Origin: Bryum argenteum
Taxonomy: Eukaryota; Streptophyta; Bryopsida; Bryales; Bryaceae
Assembly (NCBI GenBank): GCA_037043015.1
Contig: CM073324.1
Coordinates: 10,809,013-10,873,012, forward strand
Direction of reading: 5' to 3'
DNA: 64,000 nt
Every line of letters begins with the position of its first letter. The first letter of the stretch is position 1. Below the pieces are notes generated by a model. That model worked only from the letters and a program-made list of their open reading frames with translations, had not been told where the DNA came from and did no database searches. Shown piece after piece: positions 31,770-44,387 of the stretch. The translations under genes were made by a program, and so were the position numbers.

Positions 31770-32264
31770 TTACCATGCAAGTTCCACATGCAAACCAAGT
31801 TCATGTTCATGTATTCGAACCCGTTGATGTGATCGCTCCTCGATCTGTGCAATCATCTGATCGCTCACTGGCGCATGGGCTGCCGAAGTTGGTGATGATC
31901 TGCAGGCTGCCGAACTTGATGCAGCGGCGACCTTGAAGCTGGACGGTCGGAGGCAGCTGCAGTACGCCTCCGAAGGAACTCGTCGACCTCCCTGGCACGT
32001 ACAGTTCGCCGCCGATTCCTCTCGCTGAAGCTCAACCTCGGCGGCAAGTACAGTTGGACCACGAAGGAGCTGTTCGATCTCCCTGGCCGAAGACTCTACT
32101 GCGTAATCACCATTTTCAGTGCTCTGATCATTTTCGGTCCATACTGGCACCTCGATGAATCCTTCTCCTACTGTTGCACTCGCCTCTCTCGAATCGGTAG
32201 TTGCTAGTGAAATGATGGCAGCAGTCACAGGAACCCCGTCCAAAGAATTTGCAAAACTAGCCAT
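31770..32264 (-). CDS. First open frame of the piggyBac element, function unknown
   Basis: A 164-codon open frame starting at ATG 32264, about 540 bp inside the element end. It is Ser/Ala/Glu-rich with a Cys cluster (Cys-Thr-Cys...Tyr-Cys-Ser-Cys) near residues 87-108. It may be the first exon of the transposase transcript: a GTAAAC donor at 31773 and the acceptor at 31731 would enclose only 43 bp, shorter than normal plant introns. No family is recognised. Confidence 0.35.
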   Translation of the reverse strand: MASFANSLDGVPVTAAIISLATTDSREASATVGEGFIEVPVWTENDQSTENGDYAVESSAREIEQLLRGPTVLAAEVELQREESAANCTCQGGRRVPSEAYCSCLRPSSFKVAAASSSAACRSSPTSAAHAPVSDQMIAQIEERSHQRVRIHEHELGLHVELAW

Positions 32265-32805
32265 AATGGATTTTTGTTACTTTTGAAATATGCTTTGGAT
32301 TTGATGTATGCTGTTTGTTGTTCCCAACATCTTTCCATGAGTTTCTCATTCAAATTCTGAAATTTGAATCGCCCCATGTCAGTGTGTTCTCAGCCGCCAG
32401 TTTCACGAAGTTTGTAGTTATGACATGTATTTGGAGGGGGCGTCAATCTTTGGCCAGTCCCAAAGCATTCAATTCTGCCGAATGTTGGGTCCTCCAAAAC
32501 CCTGCTTGGAACCCCTGCCCCTCTGGAGTTTTCTCGAGTGACCCTCGCAACTGCCCCCATTTCCACCTTGTTCCTTAGTGGCCACAACAACAACCCGTTC
32601 TGCCCTTTCTCAACTCCAAATCAAAAATTTGCTCTACAAGGCACTAAAATTGGAATCTTACTTTGCAAATTTTACCACACACAATTACTATGTTTCCCGA
32701 CACACACACCAAATTACAGCCCAAAACACCAAAATTTGACCTCTCATCTAAGGTGCCCAAAACTGCAAAACGCCGATTCGGCTTTCCTGGGCCTTTAGGG
32801 GTTAA

Positions 32806-33690
32806 TAGTGCATTGCACTGTTAAACTCACGTTGAGTGCACTGGGCATGAAAAGACAACTTGATGAACTATATATAACTAAAGAAGGTTTATAATTTTTA
32901 ATTTTAACTTTCTTATTATAAACAACCATCAAGTTGGGCAGCAACCATGTAATAGTTGATTGAGCTTTTATGGATCAAAACTTAGTTTTCTAAGCATCAT
33001 CAACCAAGCATGTATGTCACTTAGTTCCTACTTGAGTTTTTTCATGTCAATTATTTTTATCTACTTGATATACATTCATAAGCTTATCAAGCTTTGTGTA
33101 CATTGTAAATACAAGGAACTTGTGTATAAGCCCTTTTTGGGAAGATTGAGAATATGAGAAAGATACAATTGTAGAGCCCCTAGCATCCACTGGCTCAAAG
33201 GGAGATCTGAGAGAAACATTGCACTTGCATGTTCTCAAACTACAAGTGAGTTCAAAAAATCGCTTGCGCTTCTATTTTGTACTTGGATAAGTAGAGGTAC
33301 GCTTCCTCCTCCGCTTCCTTAAACAAGTTGTTGATGATTTGTTGAAGATATTCTCCGCAAATTCCTCTAATTAATATAAGGAACTTCTCACCTCTCGTAA
33401 CAATAAAATTGAGGTTAACTTTTTACAATAACAAGTGAATGCAAAGCATATACTCACAAAGTTATTTAATTACAAGAAATGATACACAAAGAATCAAGAA
33501 TTAGTCCTAGGTTATTCAATTTAAAAAGCACATACTATGTCACAATACTTCATATTGAATATACTATAAACTTTCTTATTGCTGATAAAAACAAGATTCA
33601 ATCGATACATTAGTAAAGAGAACATAGAACACACAATCAAAGTCCACTATTACATGTGACCCAAAATTATAATCTCAAAGAACTTGACCC
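32806..33690. other. AT-rich spacer
   Basis: Just after the element, TGCACTGTTAAA mirrors TTTAACAGTGCA on the left flank (27073-27084), so the insertion sits in an inverted repeat. Otherwise nothing is recognised. Confidence 0.5.
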
Positions 33691-33785
33691 ACAATAGTAG
33701 TCTTAGTATTTGTAGTGTGTATGGAGTTACAAACACTCACTTCATTCACGTTCGCCCCGTAGAAAGGGACCGGAATTTCTATATC
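33690..33785 (+). mobile_element. SINE 3' fragment
   Basis: Matches the last part of the SINE family (CACTTCATTCACGTTCGCCC, AGAAAGGGACCGGAATTTCT). Head and middle are absent. Confidence 0.6.
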
Positions 33786-33999
33786 TAACAAGTCCTTACC
33801 CATGTCCTTTGGACACAAACATCAAAAAGGTCATATTGAAATTCATAAAATGTATAGAAAATCGAGACCTAGGTATGAAAAAAATACGAAGGGGGAGGTT
33901 TTTGGTGATGTTGAAAGTATTGGATATGCAATTTATATGCAAGTTCCCTGCTCTCAGTTCTCCATGTTGTTTAAGATTTATAACATGACCTCCGTTACC

Positions 34000-34260
34000 T
34001 CGTTCCATTGTTCCCATTCTCCGTCCTCTATTATGGTTTCCCATTCTCCATTTTTTTCTTACTCGTTCTCTACCTCCAAACTCTTGTTCATGGTTCCCAT
34101 CTTTTGTTCCTAGTTCCCCATACTCCAAGTTTCCTTATTGGTTTCCATCATTCATTCATGGTTCCCATCAGTCATTCCTAGTTCCCTTTATTTATTCCTA
34201 GTTCCCATCCTCTGTCCTCACTTCCTAAATCCCTTCCGATGTTCCCTTCATCCCCCCTTC
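34000..34260. repeat. Irregular pyrimidine-rich minisatellite
   Basis: Short units such as GTTCCCATYMTTCNTTCCTA recur with varying spacing. Non-coding. Confidence 0.6.
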
Positions 34261-35085
34261 ACTTCTTATTTGCTCCCATTTTCATGTTTCATATTCCTTG
34301 TCCTTGGCCTCCTTGTTATATTCTTAATATTTAATAAATATCACTTGTAGAGACTCTTCAAAATCTTCATAACTCTTCATACTATGTATACACAACCAAA
34401 TGATGACGAGGAACTAATCGTGTTCTTTTATATATAGAGATGTGTATGGAATGATGATGACTATCAACGTGTCTCTTCCTCACTTTAATCAATGTCCACC
34501 CTTTAGCTCTCATTGAGTGGTTCTGATTATTTTTATTTATGTAGAAGACTGTCAATTCTTTCATCTAAATGCATGGAATTTGCAGCTCAATACATCACTT
34601 CTCAAGGAAAATGATGTTTCTTCAACTTTTTATATATATATATATATATTTATTATTATTATTATTATTTATTTATTTTTTTCTGAATTTCTTTCCCCGA
34701 ACCAGAGGATGTATTTATCATTGGAGTAATACATCAAGAACCAAAGTAATTTTCTTACTTGGCAAGAGGGAATTTTTTGTCATTTTTTTACAATCTAATT
34801 GGAGGTCCTATTAGAGGATTATCAAAATCCAAAAACTATAAATAACCACTACTTAGGGCTACCAATCTCCAACATACCAGCTACTACGCTTCCTCCAAAT
34901 CTTTCCACCAACCTCAATCCGCCCAAATATCGTCAAGAAACCACTCACCCACCATCATCTCGCCAAGTCGTGCCCTTTTTACCTCAAAATAACCAGCCTC
35001 AAAAAACGTCTCGACCTCCACAACTCAGTCAAACAAATCAACCTCTAGTTGAGCTGAAAGCCAAACTAACTTCGACTTTTGACTC
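34261..35085. other. AT-rich spacer
   Basis: A TA/TTA microsatellite lies at 34630-34680. A short Pro/Gln-rich open stretch at 34799-35089 has no recognisable domain. Confidence 0.45.
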
Positions 35086-35759
35086 CTAACTAGGGCATTC
35101 GTCCGCATCCACATAGAGTTGAATTTGTGTGCCAAAGTACCCATATATTGTGGGTAAAACTAAGCCCAACAAAACCGTGTTTAGCCATGCTGTCTTTAAT
35201 ATGACCACGAAGGCTTCCCAAATACGAAACTCCCTCATGTGCGTTGTCCATGTTGACTTAGTAAATAAACAAGAATTATAATCCAACCATATGATCTAAA
35301 CCACCGAGCCCTTAAGAATTCTCCACAAATGCTTTGCCTTCTTGAAACATGTGGACAGGGTCGTCCCGAACAAGCACTGCTACGTGAAGACAAAAAGGCA
35401 CTTGTGCCTCGACACTCAGATGAAGGTGAATAGGATGGTGAGGGCATAATCTCAAGCGGGGCAATCCTAGGGCATTCAGAAAAATGATGCATGATAGGTT
35501 CCGCAACCCCAAAAGAGCACGTCACGCAGTTGTGGTTGACTTTTGAGTTCATCTCGCGGCGCCACATATTAAGAGCTATAACACGGTCACAGACAAACCT
35601 GAGAAAACCCGCCTCCTTTGGCGGTTTAAATTTTGCCCGCACCTCAACCTTGTCTGAAAGAATAGTTTGAGGCAAAAAACCGCTCCACTTATCCGGATTG
35701 TCGTTTTTGCGATACCATCTTCTTACTAGCCTTAATACTATAATAAAAAATGATACCAT
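35086..35759 (-). pseudogene. LINE (non-LTR) remnant with zf-RVT domain
   Basis: The minus-strand open stretch 35759-35235 contains the zf-RVT pattern found at the end of plant LINE reverse transcriptases: an Arg-x-Val...Leu-Asn-Met-Trp lead-in, then Cys-Val-Thr-Cys, Glu-Pro-Ile-Met-His-His-Phe and Glu-Cys-Pro. The frame then dissolves, and the RT itself is not present upstream. It is a truncated, decayed 3' end. Confidence 0.7.
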
Positions 35760-37060
35760 TTGAGCCCTAGTTCCATTTTCTCAGATAGAACTAGAGAATC
35801 GCGATTCTTCGAGCACTTTAGAGGGACGAGGACGAGTTCTTCTTCTCATCTCCCTTTGCATCAAGCTTCAAAACAATGATGGCACGTACCCTCAAAATTC
35901 TGCTAGAAATGACAGTCCCTTCATTAACTATCAAACCAACGTGGAGAAGACTAAATTTCCTAATTTTGAAGAATGAGAATTCCTTAAGATCTCAACCTCC
36001 TCCCTCCCTCCGTCTATAGAAAGATTGATCCTACTAGAGGCCCGAATAATCAGAGTAGGAAACAAAGCCTGAGCATCAACAAAGACTCATGTAAACTCAT
36101 CATCCCCTACCTTTCGAGGACCTTCAGGAAAAAAACAAGCTAGAGTCTGGGAATCAAACTTCCCATGTAAAGCGTCCTTTAGAGTGACTCGTATAAAAAC
36201 CAACATACTTCTTCATCTTCAATAAAAATGATTATCACTACACAAAAAAAAAAAAAAAAAACTCCCGCCAAGTAGGACTTTATTCTCGGTTCATGTATGT
36301 ATTTCTCGTTGAGTAGGCCTTTTCTAGTTCATGTATGTATTTCTCTCAACTGATTTGTACATTACATGGTTAATAAATAAATAAATAAATCCTTGTGATC
36401 CATAAGAAACAAAAACAAATTCATCAAATCATAAAATGTATAGTAGGTGGCTTAAAGCCCACACAAAACCACAAACCGCTCACTAGACCTATCTTAAAAA
36501 GAACTACATTATAGCTTTCAACTTCAAATTTCAATGTACTCATGGGGTACACTTAGGTTGAGCAGTTTTGGGTACACCAATGGATTCTTCTTCCCAAATT
36601 CATAACTAATTACATATTGATCCAAAATGAATGATTTCAATTGGTCTTGTCTCGTACATACTATTCACATCTTCCAAAATTAGTTTCTTCCCTAACTCAT
36701 CGATGAGTTACCCATTGGAAATTTGAGCCGTCTCTGAGCCACTTACCATAATGGATCACTTCAAGAATAGGAGTGAAACCAAAAAGCTGATAGTATTATG
36801 CAATCTGAAAAGTAGCCAAATACATGGAAGGTGAAAAAGAATACTTTACTCAACCCACTCACCCCATCTTCCACATGATCTATGAATTTAAAATTACATT
36901 CAGGGCTATTCATAGATATTTCAAGTAACTTGTGCATGAGAACAAGGCGGCAGACGGGTCCACTTGGACTCACCTCAGGCAAACAACCCAGAAAAATGGC
37001 GTCCATATGTACAGTACGACCCAAATCTTGGACTTCCCTAGATCTCACACTAGGAATCGG
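35760..37060. other. Spacer upstream of the CCCH gene
   Basis: It includes an A run near 36243-36260 and CCCATGTAAAGCGTCCTTTA at 36163-36182, an end similar to the Tourist-like MITE at 20214. No gene is recognised. Confidence 0.5.
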
Positions 37061-37592
37061 AAGATTTGTAGACTCTTGTTTTGGTAGATTCCAGAAACGC
37101 GGCTTTAGTGCTTCGAGGGGACGGGTCGCAGCGGGTTCCCAACGGGCACCCGTGCCCGGATCCCGAGACTGGCGCGTACGAACCTCGTCCAGTGGTCGGT
37201 GCGGGCGTCCGATAGGTGGCGGGCGATTGTCCTCCCTGTTCCACGGGCGCGCGCCTTGACCTGCACTTCTTGTTGCTCGGCGATCACTTTGTGGCATCGG
37301 TCGATGCAATTTTGAGACACTCCGGACGCGATTTGGGAAAGTTTAGCTGCTCGATTTGTTGGATACCGCGTTGAACGTCTGCGAGTGCCGGTAGACTACA
37401 GCCTGCGCGTTGTGCTGTCAGGTTCTTGAGAGAGGTTAGGTTTGTATTGCTGCTGCTTCTTAAGTTTGTTGCGAGAGGAAGAAGAGCTTGCGAGGGAGAT
37501 GAGTGTGAGGTGCGAGAGCGGACCAAGACAGAGCTTGTGGTGAGACGTGGGTCGTTTTTACTCCTGTGAGGGGGTCCAGGCAGTCCGAGATA
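37061..37592 (+). promoter_or_regulatory. Promoter/5' UTR region of the CCCH gene
   Basis: GC-rich DNA upstream of the start codon. Open stretches on both strands here are short and unrecognised. It probably contains the transcription start and a long leader. Confidence 0.45.
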
Positions 37593-39512
37593 ATGTTGGC
37601 AGTGTTGCAAAGGCAGCAGGAGCGGCAGTTTTTTGGAGGGGAGTCATTGTTTATGAGTGGGGGAGCTGACAGATTATCTTCCACATTAGACGGCGGCGGG
37701 TCGTCGTTGTATGAGTCGATGGTAGACTACGTGCCGACCTCTCAGCAGCATATGCAACAGTCTGCACCTCAGCATGCAATGCGGCGGTTGAACTCCTTCT
37801 CGCCCGCTGGAGTGAAGGACACCGAGGGTGCTCACAATGGCCCCTCGCCTGGAGTGTACCAGCGCAGTCAGAGCTTTGGTGGCGGCGGCGGCGGGAGCGC
37901 CAGCTTGCATGCTTATGGCAACTTCTTTGGCAGTCCTCCGAGCTCGCCTGTATCGAAGTCGGACTTCCCCGGATTGTCGATGCTCGAAGATGACCTTTTA
38001 ATTGAAGCGGCGTCTGGTAAGGGAGGTTTTTTCGATGAGGCGGGTAAAGGTGCAGGCAGGCCGGATCTTCGGGGCCTCACTCTGCCTCCCGGGTCGCCTC
38101 TTGGAGGCGCAGGGTCCTCCATGGGGTCACCGACATTTTCCGATGCGCTCTTTAATAAGTACCTGCCCTCCAACAATGAAGACGAAGAGGCATGGCCTGC
38201 GGTGGACATGTACGGGTGCGATCAATTTCGGATGTTTGAATTCAAGGTTCGGCGATGCATGAGAGGGAGGAGCCATGATTGGACTGAGTGCCCTTTCGCA
38301 CACCCAGGTGAGAAAGCCCGCCGTCGCGATCCCCGTCGATTCCATTACTCGGGCACGGCCTGTCCCGACTTCCGGAAAGGGAGCTGTCGGCGGGGTGACG
38401 CTTGCGAGTTCGCCCACGGTGTTTTTGAGTGCTGGCTGCACCCTGCACGGTATCGCACTCAGCCGTGCAAGGATGGTCGAAACTGCCGGCGTCGTGTGTG
38501 CTTCTTCGCCCATACACCCGAGCAGCTCCGGTTGCTCCCGAACGCGGCCAACGCCGCTACAACTGCTGCACGTAATGGTGGTTCCTACGATGGCTCGCCC
38601 CGAGCTGCTGCAGCGGCCAGTTACGATGGAGCTTTTGCTTACGAAGCACTATCTGCTTACGATGGCTCTTCTATGGGCAACGTGGGGTCTCCGTTGAGCC
38701 ACTTTTCTGGCTACTCAAGCGCGGCGCACTCGGGCCCGGGTTGCGTTTCATCGCAAACCTCATCGCCCAGGTCGACTCTTGTTGGGCATGCGCACTACGC
38801 ACCACCCCAGTCTCCGCCCCTTTCTCCAACGGGGTCTCCTCCGCTGTCCCCGTCATCCGACGAATGGACGAATGCTGGAACGTTTTCCAGCATGCCTGGA
38901 AATCAGTCTGCTATGTCTCAGGCGATGTCTCTCCAGGCCACCCTTCAGCAAGCCCGGGCGATGAACGCGCACGGTCAGACATCACCCGTGCCTGCACATC
39001 GTCGGCATTTGGACCGACTGAACTCGATGCCCACGTTGTCCATTCCGAGTTCGAACGATCATCGTTACATGCACAGTGGGCATTCTGGCATGCACCCGGG
39101 GTCAGCACCATCGTCACCCTCAGGAGTACCGCAGAAGTCGATGATGGAGTTGATCGCTACTTTGCAGCAGTTGGAAGTGCGTGGTTCCCCTCCTGCATCC
39201 GCAGCACAGTGGCTCCAGCAGCAATACACAACTGGGCCATCGCCACTGCGTCGATGCTCTCAGAGCGTCCCTGGCACTCCAACCAAAGTGTCAGCAAGGT
39301 GGGAGCAGAAGGAGCGATGGGAGGTGGACGAGAACGATGACGGTGAGCCCACCGTGCAGCGAGTGGAGTCCGGGCGCGATCTGCGGGCCAAAATCTATGG
39401 CCGACTGAGCCGAAACTCGCTGGATGTTGCCCCAGGCGCCGGAGATTCTCCCGATCTCGACTGGGTGAATGATCTCGTCAAGGAGGAACCCGATCACTCC
39501 GTTGCATGGTGA
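37593..39512 (+). CDS. Plant RR-TZF tandem CCCH zinc-finger protein
   Basis: Intronless, 639 codons from the ATG at 37593 (upstream in-frame codons contain no ATG). An Arg-rich segment with a Cys/His cluster (residues about 217-237) precedes two CCCH fingers. The first is C-X7-C-X5-C-X3-H (Cys257, 265, 271, His275); after exactly 16 residues comes C-X5-C-X4-C-X3-H (Cys292, 298, 303, His307). This arrangement defines the plant RR-TZF family, whose members bind RNA, localise to cytoplasmic granules and act in stress and hormone responses. Ser/Pro-rich regions follow, and the C-terminus has the family's [11 protein letters not shown]. I see no ankyrin repeats, so it resembles the short subgroup. 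A small Ala/Tyr-Asp-Gly repeat lies near residue 335. Confidence 0.95.
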   Translation: MLAVLQRQQERQFFGGESLFMSGGADRLSSTLDGGGSSLYESMVDYVPTSQQHMQQSAPQHAMRRLNSFSPAGVKDTEGAHNGPSPGVYQRSQSFGGGGGGSASLHAYGNFFGSPPSSPVSKSDFPGLSMLEDDLLIEAASGKGGFFDEAGKGAGRPDLRGLTLPPGSPLGGAGSSMGSPTFSDALFNKYLPSNNEDEEAWPAVDMYGCDQFRMFEFKVRRCMRGRSHDWTECPFAHPGEKARRRDPRRFHYSGTACPDFRKGSCRRGDACEFAHGVFECWLHPARYRTQPCKDGRNCRRRVCFFAHTPEQLRLLPNAANAATTAARNGGSYDGSPRAAAAASYDGAFAYEALSAYDGSSMGNVGSPLSHFSGYSSAAHSGPGCVSSQTSSPRSTLVGHAHYAPPQSPPLSPTGSPPLSPSSDEWTNAGTFSSMPGNQSAMSQAMSLQATLQQARAMNAHGQTSPVPAHRRHLDRLNSMPTLSIPSSNDHRYMHSGHSGMHPGSAPSSPSGVPQKSMMELIATLQQLEVRGSPPASAAQWLQQQYTTGPSPLRRCSQSVPGTPTKVSARWEQKERWEVDENDDGEPTVQRVESGRDLRAKIYGRLSRNSLDVAPGAGDSPDLDWVNDLVKEEPDHSVAW

Positions 39513-41220
39513 AGTGGAGTAGCGACACCAGTGGATCTGCTCTTTTTCTTATGTACAGCACTTGCCGTTGCGGGCGGTTCTGTTCCGAAGTATAAATTCC
39601 TGGTGTGTCACAAGTAGTATTTCAAGCGTGGGTTAGAGAGTGTTGGGGGCGGAATTTGAGTGTGCGAGAGGGGAACATATTTGGGTGTAGACGTAGGGAT
39701 ACTTCATCATATGAAATTGGAAGAGTACAGGAGTGTGTAGGAGAGATTCGTTATGGCCAAGTAGCCTGGCCATGAAGTAATGTGGCCTGTATGCAGGCAC
39801 TCTGGAAGAGCAGGTGGTGTCTTTGCTCCAGCAGGTACCGTGATCGCATTTGAGAACGAGGTTGCGATTCCTCACGGTCAGTGTGGAATGTTGCTGGTCG
39901 CCCCTGGTCTCCGGAGCAACATTGGTAGTAGAAGAAAGAGATTTGGGGATGGGGAACCTGGGATTGTTGAGTACGAGAGGTGGTAAATGACCATCGGAGC
40001 CAGTGCACAGTAGAACAACATCATCATCATCATCGATCATCATCATCATGATATTATACATATCTCGATATATTGGAGTGCGCACTGTGGAGGAGCAGAG
40101 CAGCAGCAGGAAGAAAGTAGGACCAACATTAAAATTAGGTAGCTAGCGAAAATTATTATTCTGCTCGGTTTTGGCCGCCCCAAATGGGACCTGGGAGAAG
40201 GAAAAACGCAGCGGGGTCTCACTCATTTTTTGGATTTTTCACTCAATTTGTGATTGTAGCTAACCAGGCTTTTGTTGATTAATCAAAAGCAGGAATTGTA
40301 GTGGTAGAGACGGGAGGAGCATGCATGTGGATACACATACCCTTTTCTGTACATGCCGACGGCCGAGATTATGACACTATGGAACCACCCTCGAGGTCTG
40401 CGATCAAAGTAGACATTACTCACAGAAGGAGTCTAGAGTCTAGTCATATGACTGATCGACCTATCTCAATTTCAATCAGACAATGTGTCGATCTATTTGC
40501 CTAGGATTAACTAACTGTACATTCATTCATGATGTCATGTCGACAATGGCTTCTGTAATATATGTTCCTCTACCCTGCAGTTCATTTTGCTGGATCTTTT
40601 TGATGTCTCGTCGTCGTCCAAAGCATAGGTGGTAGTGGCACGTTGGGACTTTTTGGACTTTTGGGTACAGCATCATTCTCGTGCAAAGGGTGTCGCTTGG
40701 GAGCAAGTGACCAGATGCATTGGAAAATCAATCCAATTTTACTGTACTGTTGTTTCAACGTTGTAGATGGATGTCGTGAAATGAGTGAGGGAATGAATAT
40801 CTCGAATGTGCGAACGTGGAAGGTAGGGGTGGAGGTTTTTGGAGTAAAGCTTTTGTCATTAGCGATGGGGTCAGGGGCCAGTGCAGCATGGCAACTACCT
40901 GGCAAGTGAGCATGCTATCCTTCTCTCTTTGGGAGCTGACTCATTTGTCGTCATAGAGTGGCAGTGTTCACTTGGAGACCGGGTAATAATGCTGTGCTAT
41001 CACCCAGTGCTGACTCTTCTTTCCCCGCCGCACTCGGCGGCTTGAATGGATGGGTTGCTAATCGGAGCTCCCTCTTCCGTATGAGTGTACCCCCTCCTGT
41101 AGCATCATCAGGTCAAGTGCCTTCAAGTGTCCTTCTAGTCAAGTATTGTAACTTTTCATTTCAAGAATTAAAAGTTTCAGGCGGCCAACCAATATGGTAC
41201 ATCTTGACTTGGTATGTTTA
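39513..41220. other. 3' region of the CCCH gene and spacer
   Basis: Mixed composition at first, with an ATC/CAT microsatellite at about 40019-40050, then AT-rich. The 3' UTR probably extends several hundred bases. No further gene is recognised. Confidence 0.5.
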
Positions 41221-44025
41221 GTTTGTGTGAAATTCAATCCTTTTGTAGAACATACAATATTTGCTTACCTTTTGACAAGAGCATTCATGCTTCAAAATTC
41301 CTCACCTTTTAGAGGATATTCACTCTCAAAGTTTGAAAATGATGTTATGGCATGCTGAAATTTGCCCAAAAGTGCTACATATCCCCATATATTCTTTCAA
41401 ATTTCTGCCCAAAAACAACTAGATTGTAGTAACTTTGGAAATTCACTAAAAGTTGATGTCTAACTTTTTTTCAAATTTTGTAATTTTTACGGGTAAATAT
41501 TGTAGGGAGGTATGTTTTGAACGGTTTGGATTATCTATATGATAATTCTTCACATGCCTTTTTGATTGTCAAGAATAGGCCCTTGTAATTAATTTGAGCA
41601 TATCCTCATGTAAGAAATCAAGCTTTTCTCTAGGCTTCCTATGAGTCGCATGAGGGTACAAAATTTTACAAACGTGTAGGTCGTTTTGACTTGCAACTGT
41701 GAACATTATGATCACACAATGGTGACTTGCAACTGTGAACATTATGATCACACAAATGGTGACGAATTTTAGTTTGAGATTTGGTGTACATCATCATATA
41801 CAAGTGAGGTACTAGATCCTACGATTACAATCCCTAAAATACATTACAAATTGAAAAATCTTAGCTTGTAGCAAAAGAGGGTAGTTTTGAGGGCAAAGTG
41901 TTGAATTCCGCCTTGTAGCTTTAGGGGATGATGTTATTGCCCAAAATTGATGTATGACAATTCTAGTTGATGCCCTTTATTTTGAATTTGCATTGAGGAA
42001 CCTTCTTAATTTAGGTATTTGTAATGGCATTTTAGTTTGTATCTGAATTTTAGCATATCATTATGTGAAAAATCAAACTTTTTGCTAGGTTCTACATGAA
42101 ATAGAGACAAGTTCCTTGAGATTGGCTCGAAGTGACATGGACGTTTTGAACTTCTATTTGAGATTGAATCTCATGTGCTTACCTTATATAGGAAATACTA
42201 AAGAGAACACATAGAGCTATATCTAGCGTTGAATTTAAACATTTGTAGGATTATTTGTTCAGGTGAACTCCATATCAATTCTAGATATTTTAATATGAAT
42301 CTTATTTCAATTCAAGATATTTTAAACACATGGCATGCATTGCCATTAGAGAATTTCGGGTAGTATTTACTATTGCAAGGTCACTATTTGAGTTATGATT
42401 TTTTTTGTGATGGTTATTACACAAAGGATCTTTAGAGATGAAGATAAAAATAAAAATAAAATAGTCGAATGATTCTTGATAGCAATAGGCACATTAAATA
42501 ACATATCTACTCCAAAATGAAACAATCAACATTCTAGTTTTTTGGGGAGTAATAGTATGTTGTGATCTTGCAAATTATAAGGCCTCAGTACTCTATAGGT
42601 CTATCCATGTGTTCCACAGTGAATCAATTTCAACATTACATGATTGAGATTTTGAATAGTTTACTTCAATTTACGTTTGCAGATTTGTAAAGATTTAAGT
42701 CTCTAGGTTAAAATAGATGAGAGATTAATGTCTCCATGTTCCAGCCTAGTTTTAATCCAAAAGACACAAAATTTCTAAAATTTGTCATAGATAAAAATAA
42801 AGAAAAATTATATGAGTTTCAAATGCACAAACTTGTAATTGATAGACATAATATAGATCTTGTAAATCTAATCACTGATCATAATACCTTATAGATTGCT
42901 GAACCATAACAGATTAGTACTAAAAAAAAATGACAAAATTTCCTTGTTTTCACTTAAATGTGAAAATACTACAAGCAAACCTATTGCAATGAAAAATTTC
43001 CACCCTGAGGATTACTCACCCTCATCTCAATAACACCTTGTACCCTCATCAAATAAATATCTTTGAGGCAATAATAGCCTTGTTGTGGTGAAAAATGTCA
43101 AATAATCTACAAAGAAAAAATTGTCTAGAAATAGACCCTTTGCACCAAGATTCATGTCTTCTCTTAAATACACCTTGGATTGAGTTTAGGTTTCTACTAG
43201 AGAAAGTAAGACTGTGAGTGGAACCCTGTGGAAAAAGAAATTGAAAGGAATCCAATGGAAGGTAGATTCAAGAGTAGATGAAGAAAATATAGTGCCTCAA
43301 GAATAATCTAGTTATTTTCTTTTTACCTTTTCAATATATAAGAATCTTTGCATATCCAATACCAATTTAGTTTTTAGTCCTTGTACATCCTTAGTGTCAA
43401 ATTTTGACATTTTGGATGACAAGCTTAAAAGGCACGTCCACCTTTGCTAAGTCCTCAGCTTTGAATTCTTTACCTTCCCACATACCATACAATAGCCCTG
43501 TGTTCAAGGTGAATACATTCCACAAAAGCCGGATCGACTCATATATAGGATTCTTGTCAACTGGTTGATCGTGGTTTGTCCTTAATCCCAAAAACTCACT
43601 ATAATCAATTAAATTGCAAAAATTGCTAAAGTCATCACAATTGAGATTTTAATTTTGTGTTTCAAGTTTTGTATTTTGTGCATGTGTAAGAAGTATTAAG
43701 GCATGTTTCCATATTTTGAATATTTGATTTAATAAGTTTTCACATATCTCTTTGTCAAAAGCTAGCATGTGTACTTGAGTCATAGCATATACCCCATTTA
43801 GAAAGTCAAGCTTGTTGTCCGGTAAGTCCATGGTAAGAATGATGTAGTGATATTCCTAGTGCACCTTGGAATAAGAATGTTGAAGAGCCTCAAGTCATAT
43901 ATACTTTTGAAATGATGTTTTTGGCCTTCAAAACAAATGATGCTCATCCCTCCTTCAAAGAAAAACACTTCTATTTAATACTATATCATGATGATCTCTC
44001 ACTCTCTTTGGGTTATGAAGAGAGG
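41221..44025. other. AT-rich spacer with dispersed repeats
   Basis: A 36-bp tandem duplication starts at 41688 (GACTTGCAACTGTGAACATT). The block 42870-43340 is similar to 46500-47030 and 50900-51370. No gene is recognised. Confidence 0.55.
42870..43340. repeat. Dispersed repeat, copy 1 of 3
   Basis: It shares an ordered series of short matches with 46500-47030 and 50900-51370 (ATAGATTGC.., TTTTCACTT..GTGAAA, TACTAC..AAAG, TAGATGAAG.A.ATA). It may be the inside of a non-autonomous transposon family. Confidence 0.5.
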
Positions 44026-44037
44026 ATTTGGTGCACA

Positions 44038-44387
44038 GATAGATAGAAACTCTAGTCCCTTTCTAAGTGTGAATGAAGTGTCCGTTCGTAATGCTAATAT
44101 CCCGATGGCCACCGGACAAGGGGAAATTGGAACAATACTACTTCCCCCTCTCGAGGGTGGACACTATAACTACGCTAGTTTCTAGCCTAGTTACTGATGC
44201 CTTGAAGATACTTGACATAGTATCCCCCCAAAGGGCTTTGAGGTACCCATACAACAAGGTCTAAAGACCCCCCACAATAGTTGGTTGGACTATAGTGGTG
44301 AGCACCACGCCGACATGGGGAATAGAACCCACAACCTCCTCATTGGGGGCCTAAGCCCTAACCACCAAGCCAAGGCTTGTGGTGCCT
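44038..44387 (-). mobile_element. tRNA-derived SINE, full length
   Basis: 350 bp, minus strand, with a perfect 12-bp target duplication ATTTGGTGCACA (44026-44037, 44388-44399). Read on the minus strand it starts with an A box TGGCTTGGTGG (44372-44362), has a B-box-like GGTTCTATTCC (44329-44319) and ends in CTATCTATC. It is the best-preserved head of the family. Confidence 0.9.

Larger units (their letters stand above)
27106..32801 (-). mobile_element. Full-length piggyBac element, 5.7 kb
   Basis: TTAA on both sides (27102-27105, 32802-32805) and 14-bp perfect inverted ends CCCCTAAAGGCCCA. piggyBac elements integrate at TTAA and have ends starting CCC. It encodes, on the minus strand, a piggyBac transposase (31274 to about 28600) with two upstream open exons. 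It also contains two GC-rich islands (27950-28180, 30550-30880) and a tandem-repeat block (28240-28565) that are unusual for the family. Confidence 0.93.

Noticed and set aside
36761..37309. A 182-codon minus-strand open frame upstream of the CCCH gene
   Set aside because: Mixed composition across a GC boundary and no domain; probably chance openness in the GC-rich leader.
37566..37592. Upstream extension of the CCCH protein from a GTG codon
   Set aside because: Nuclear genes start at ATG; the first in-frame ATG is 37593.
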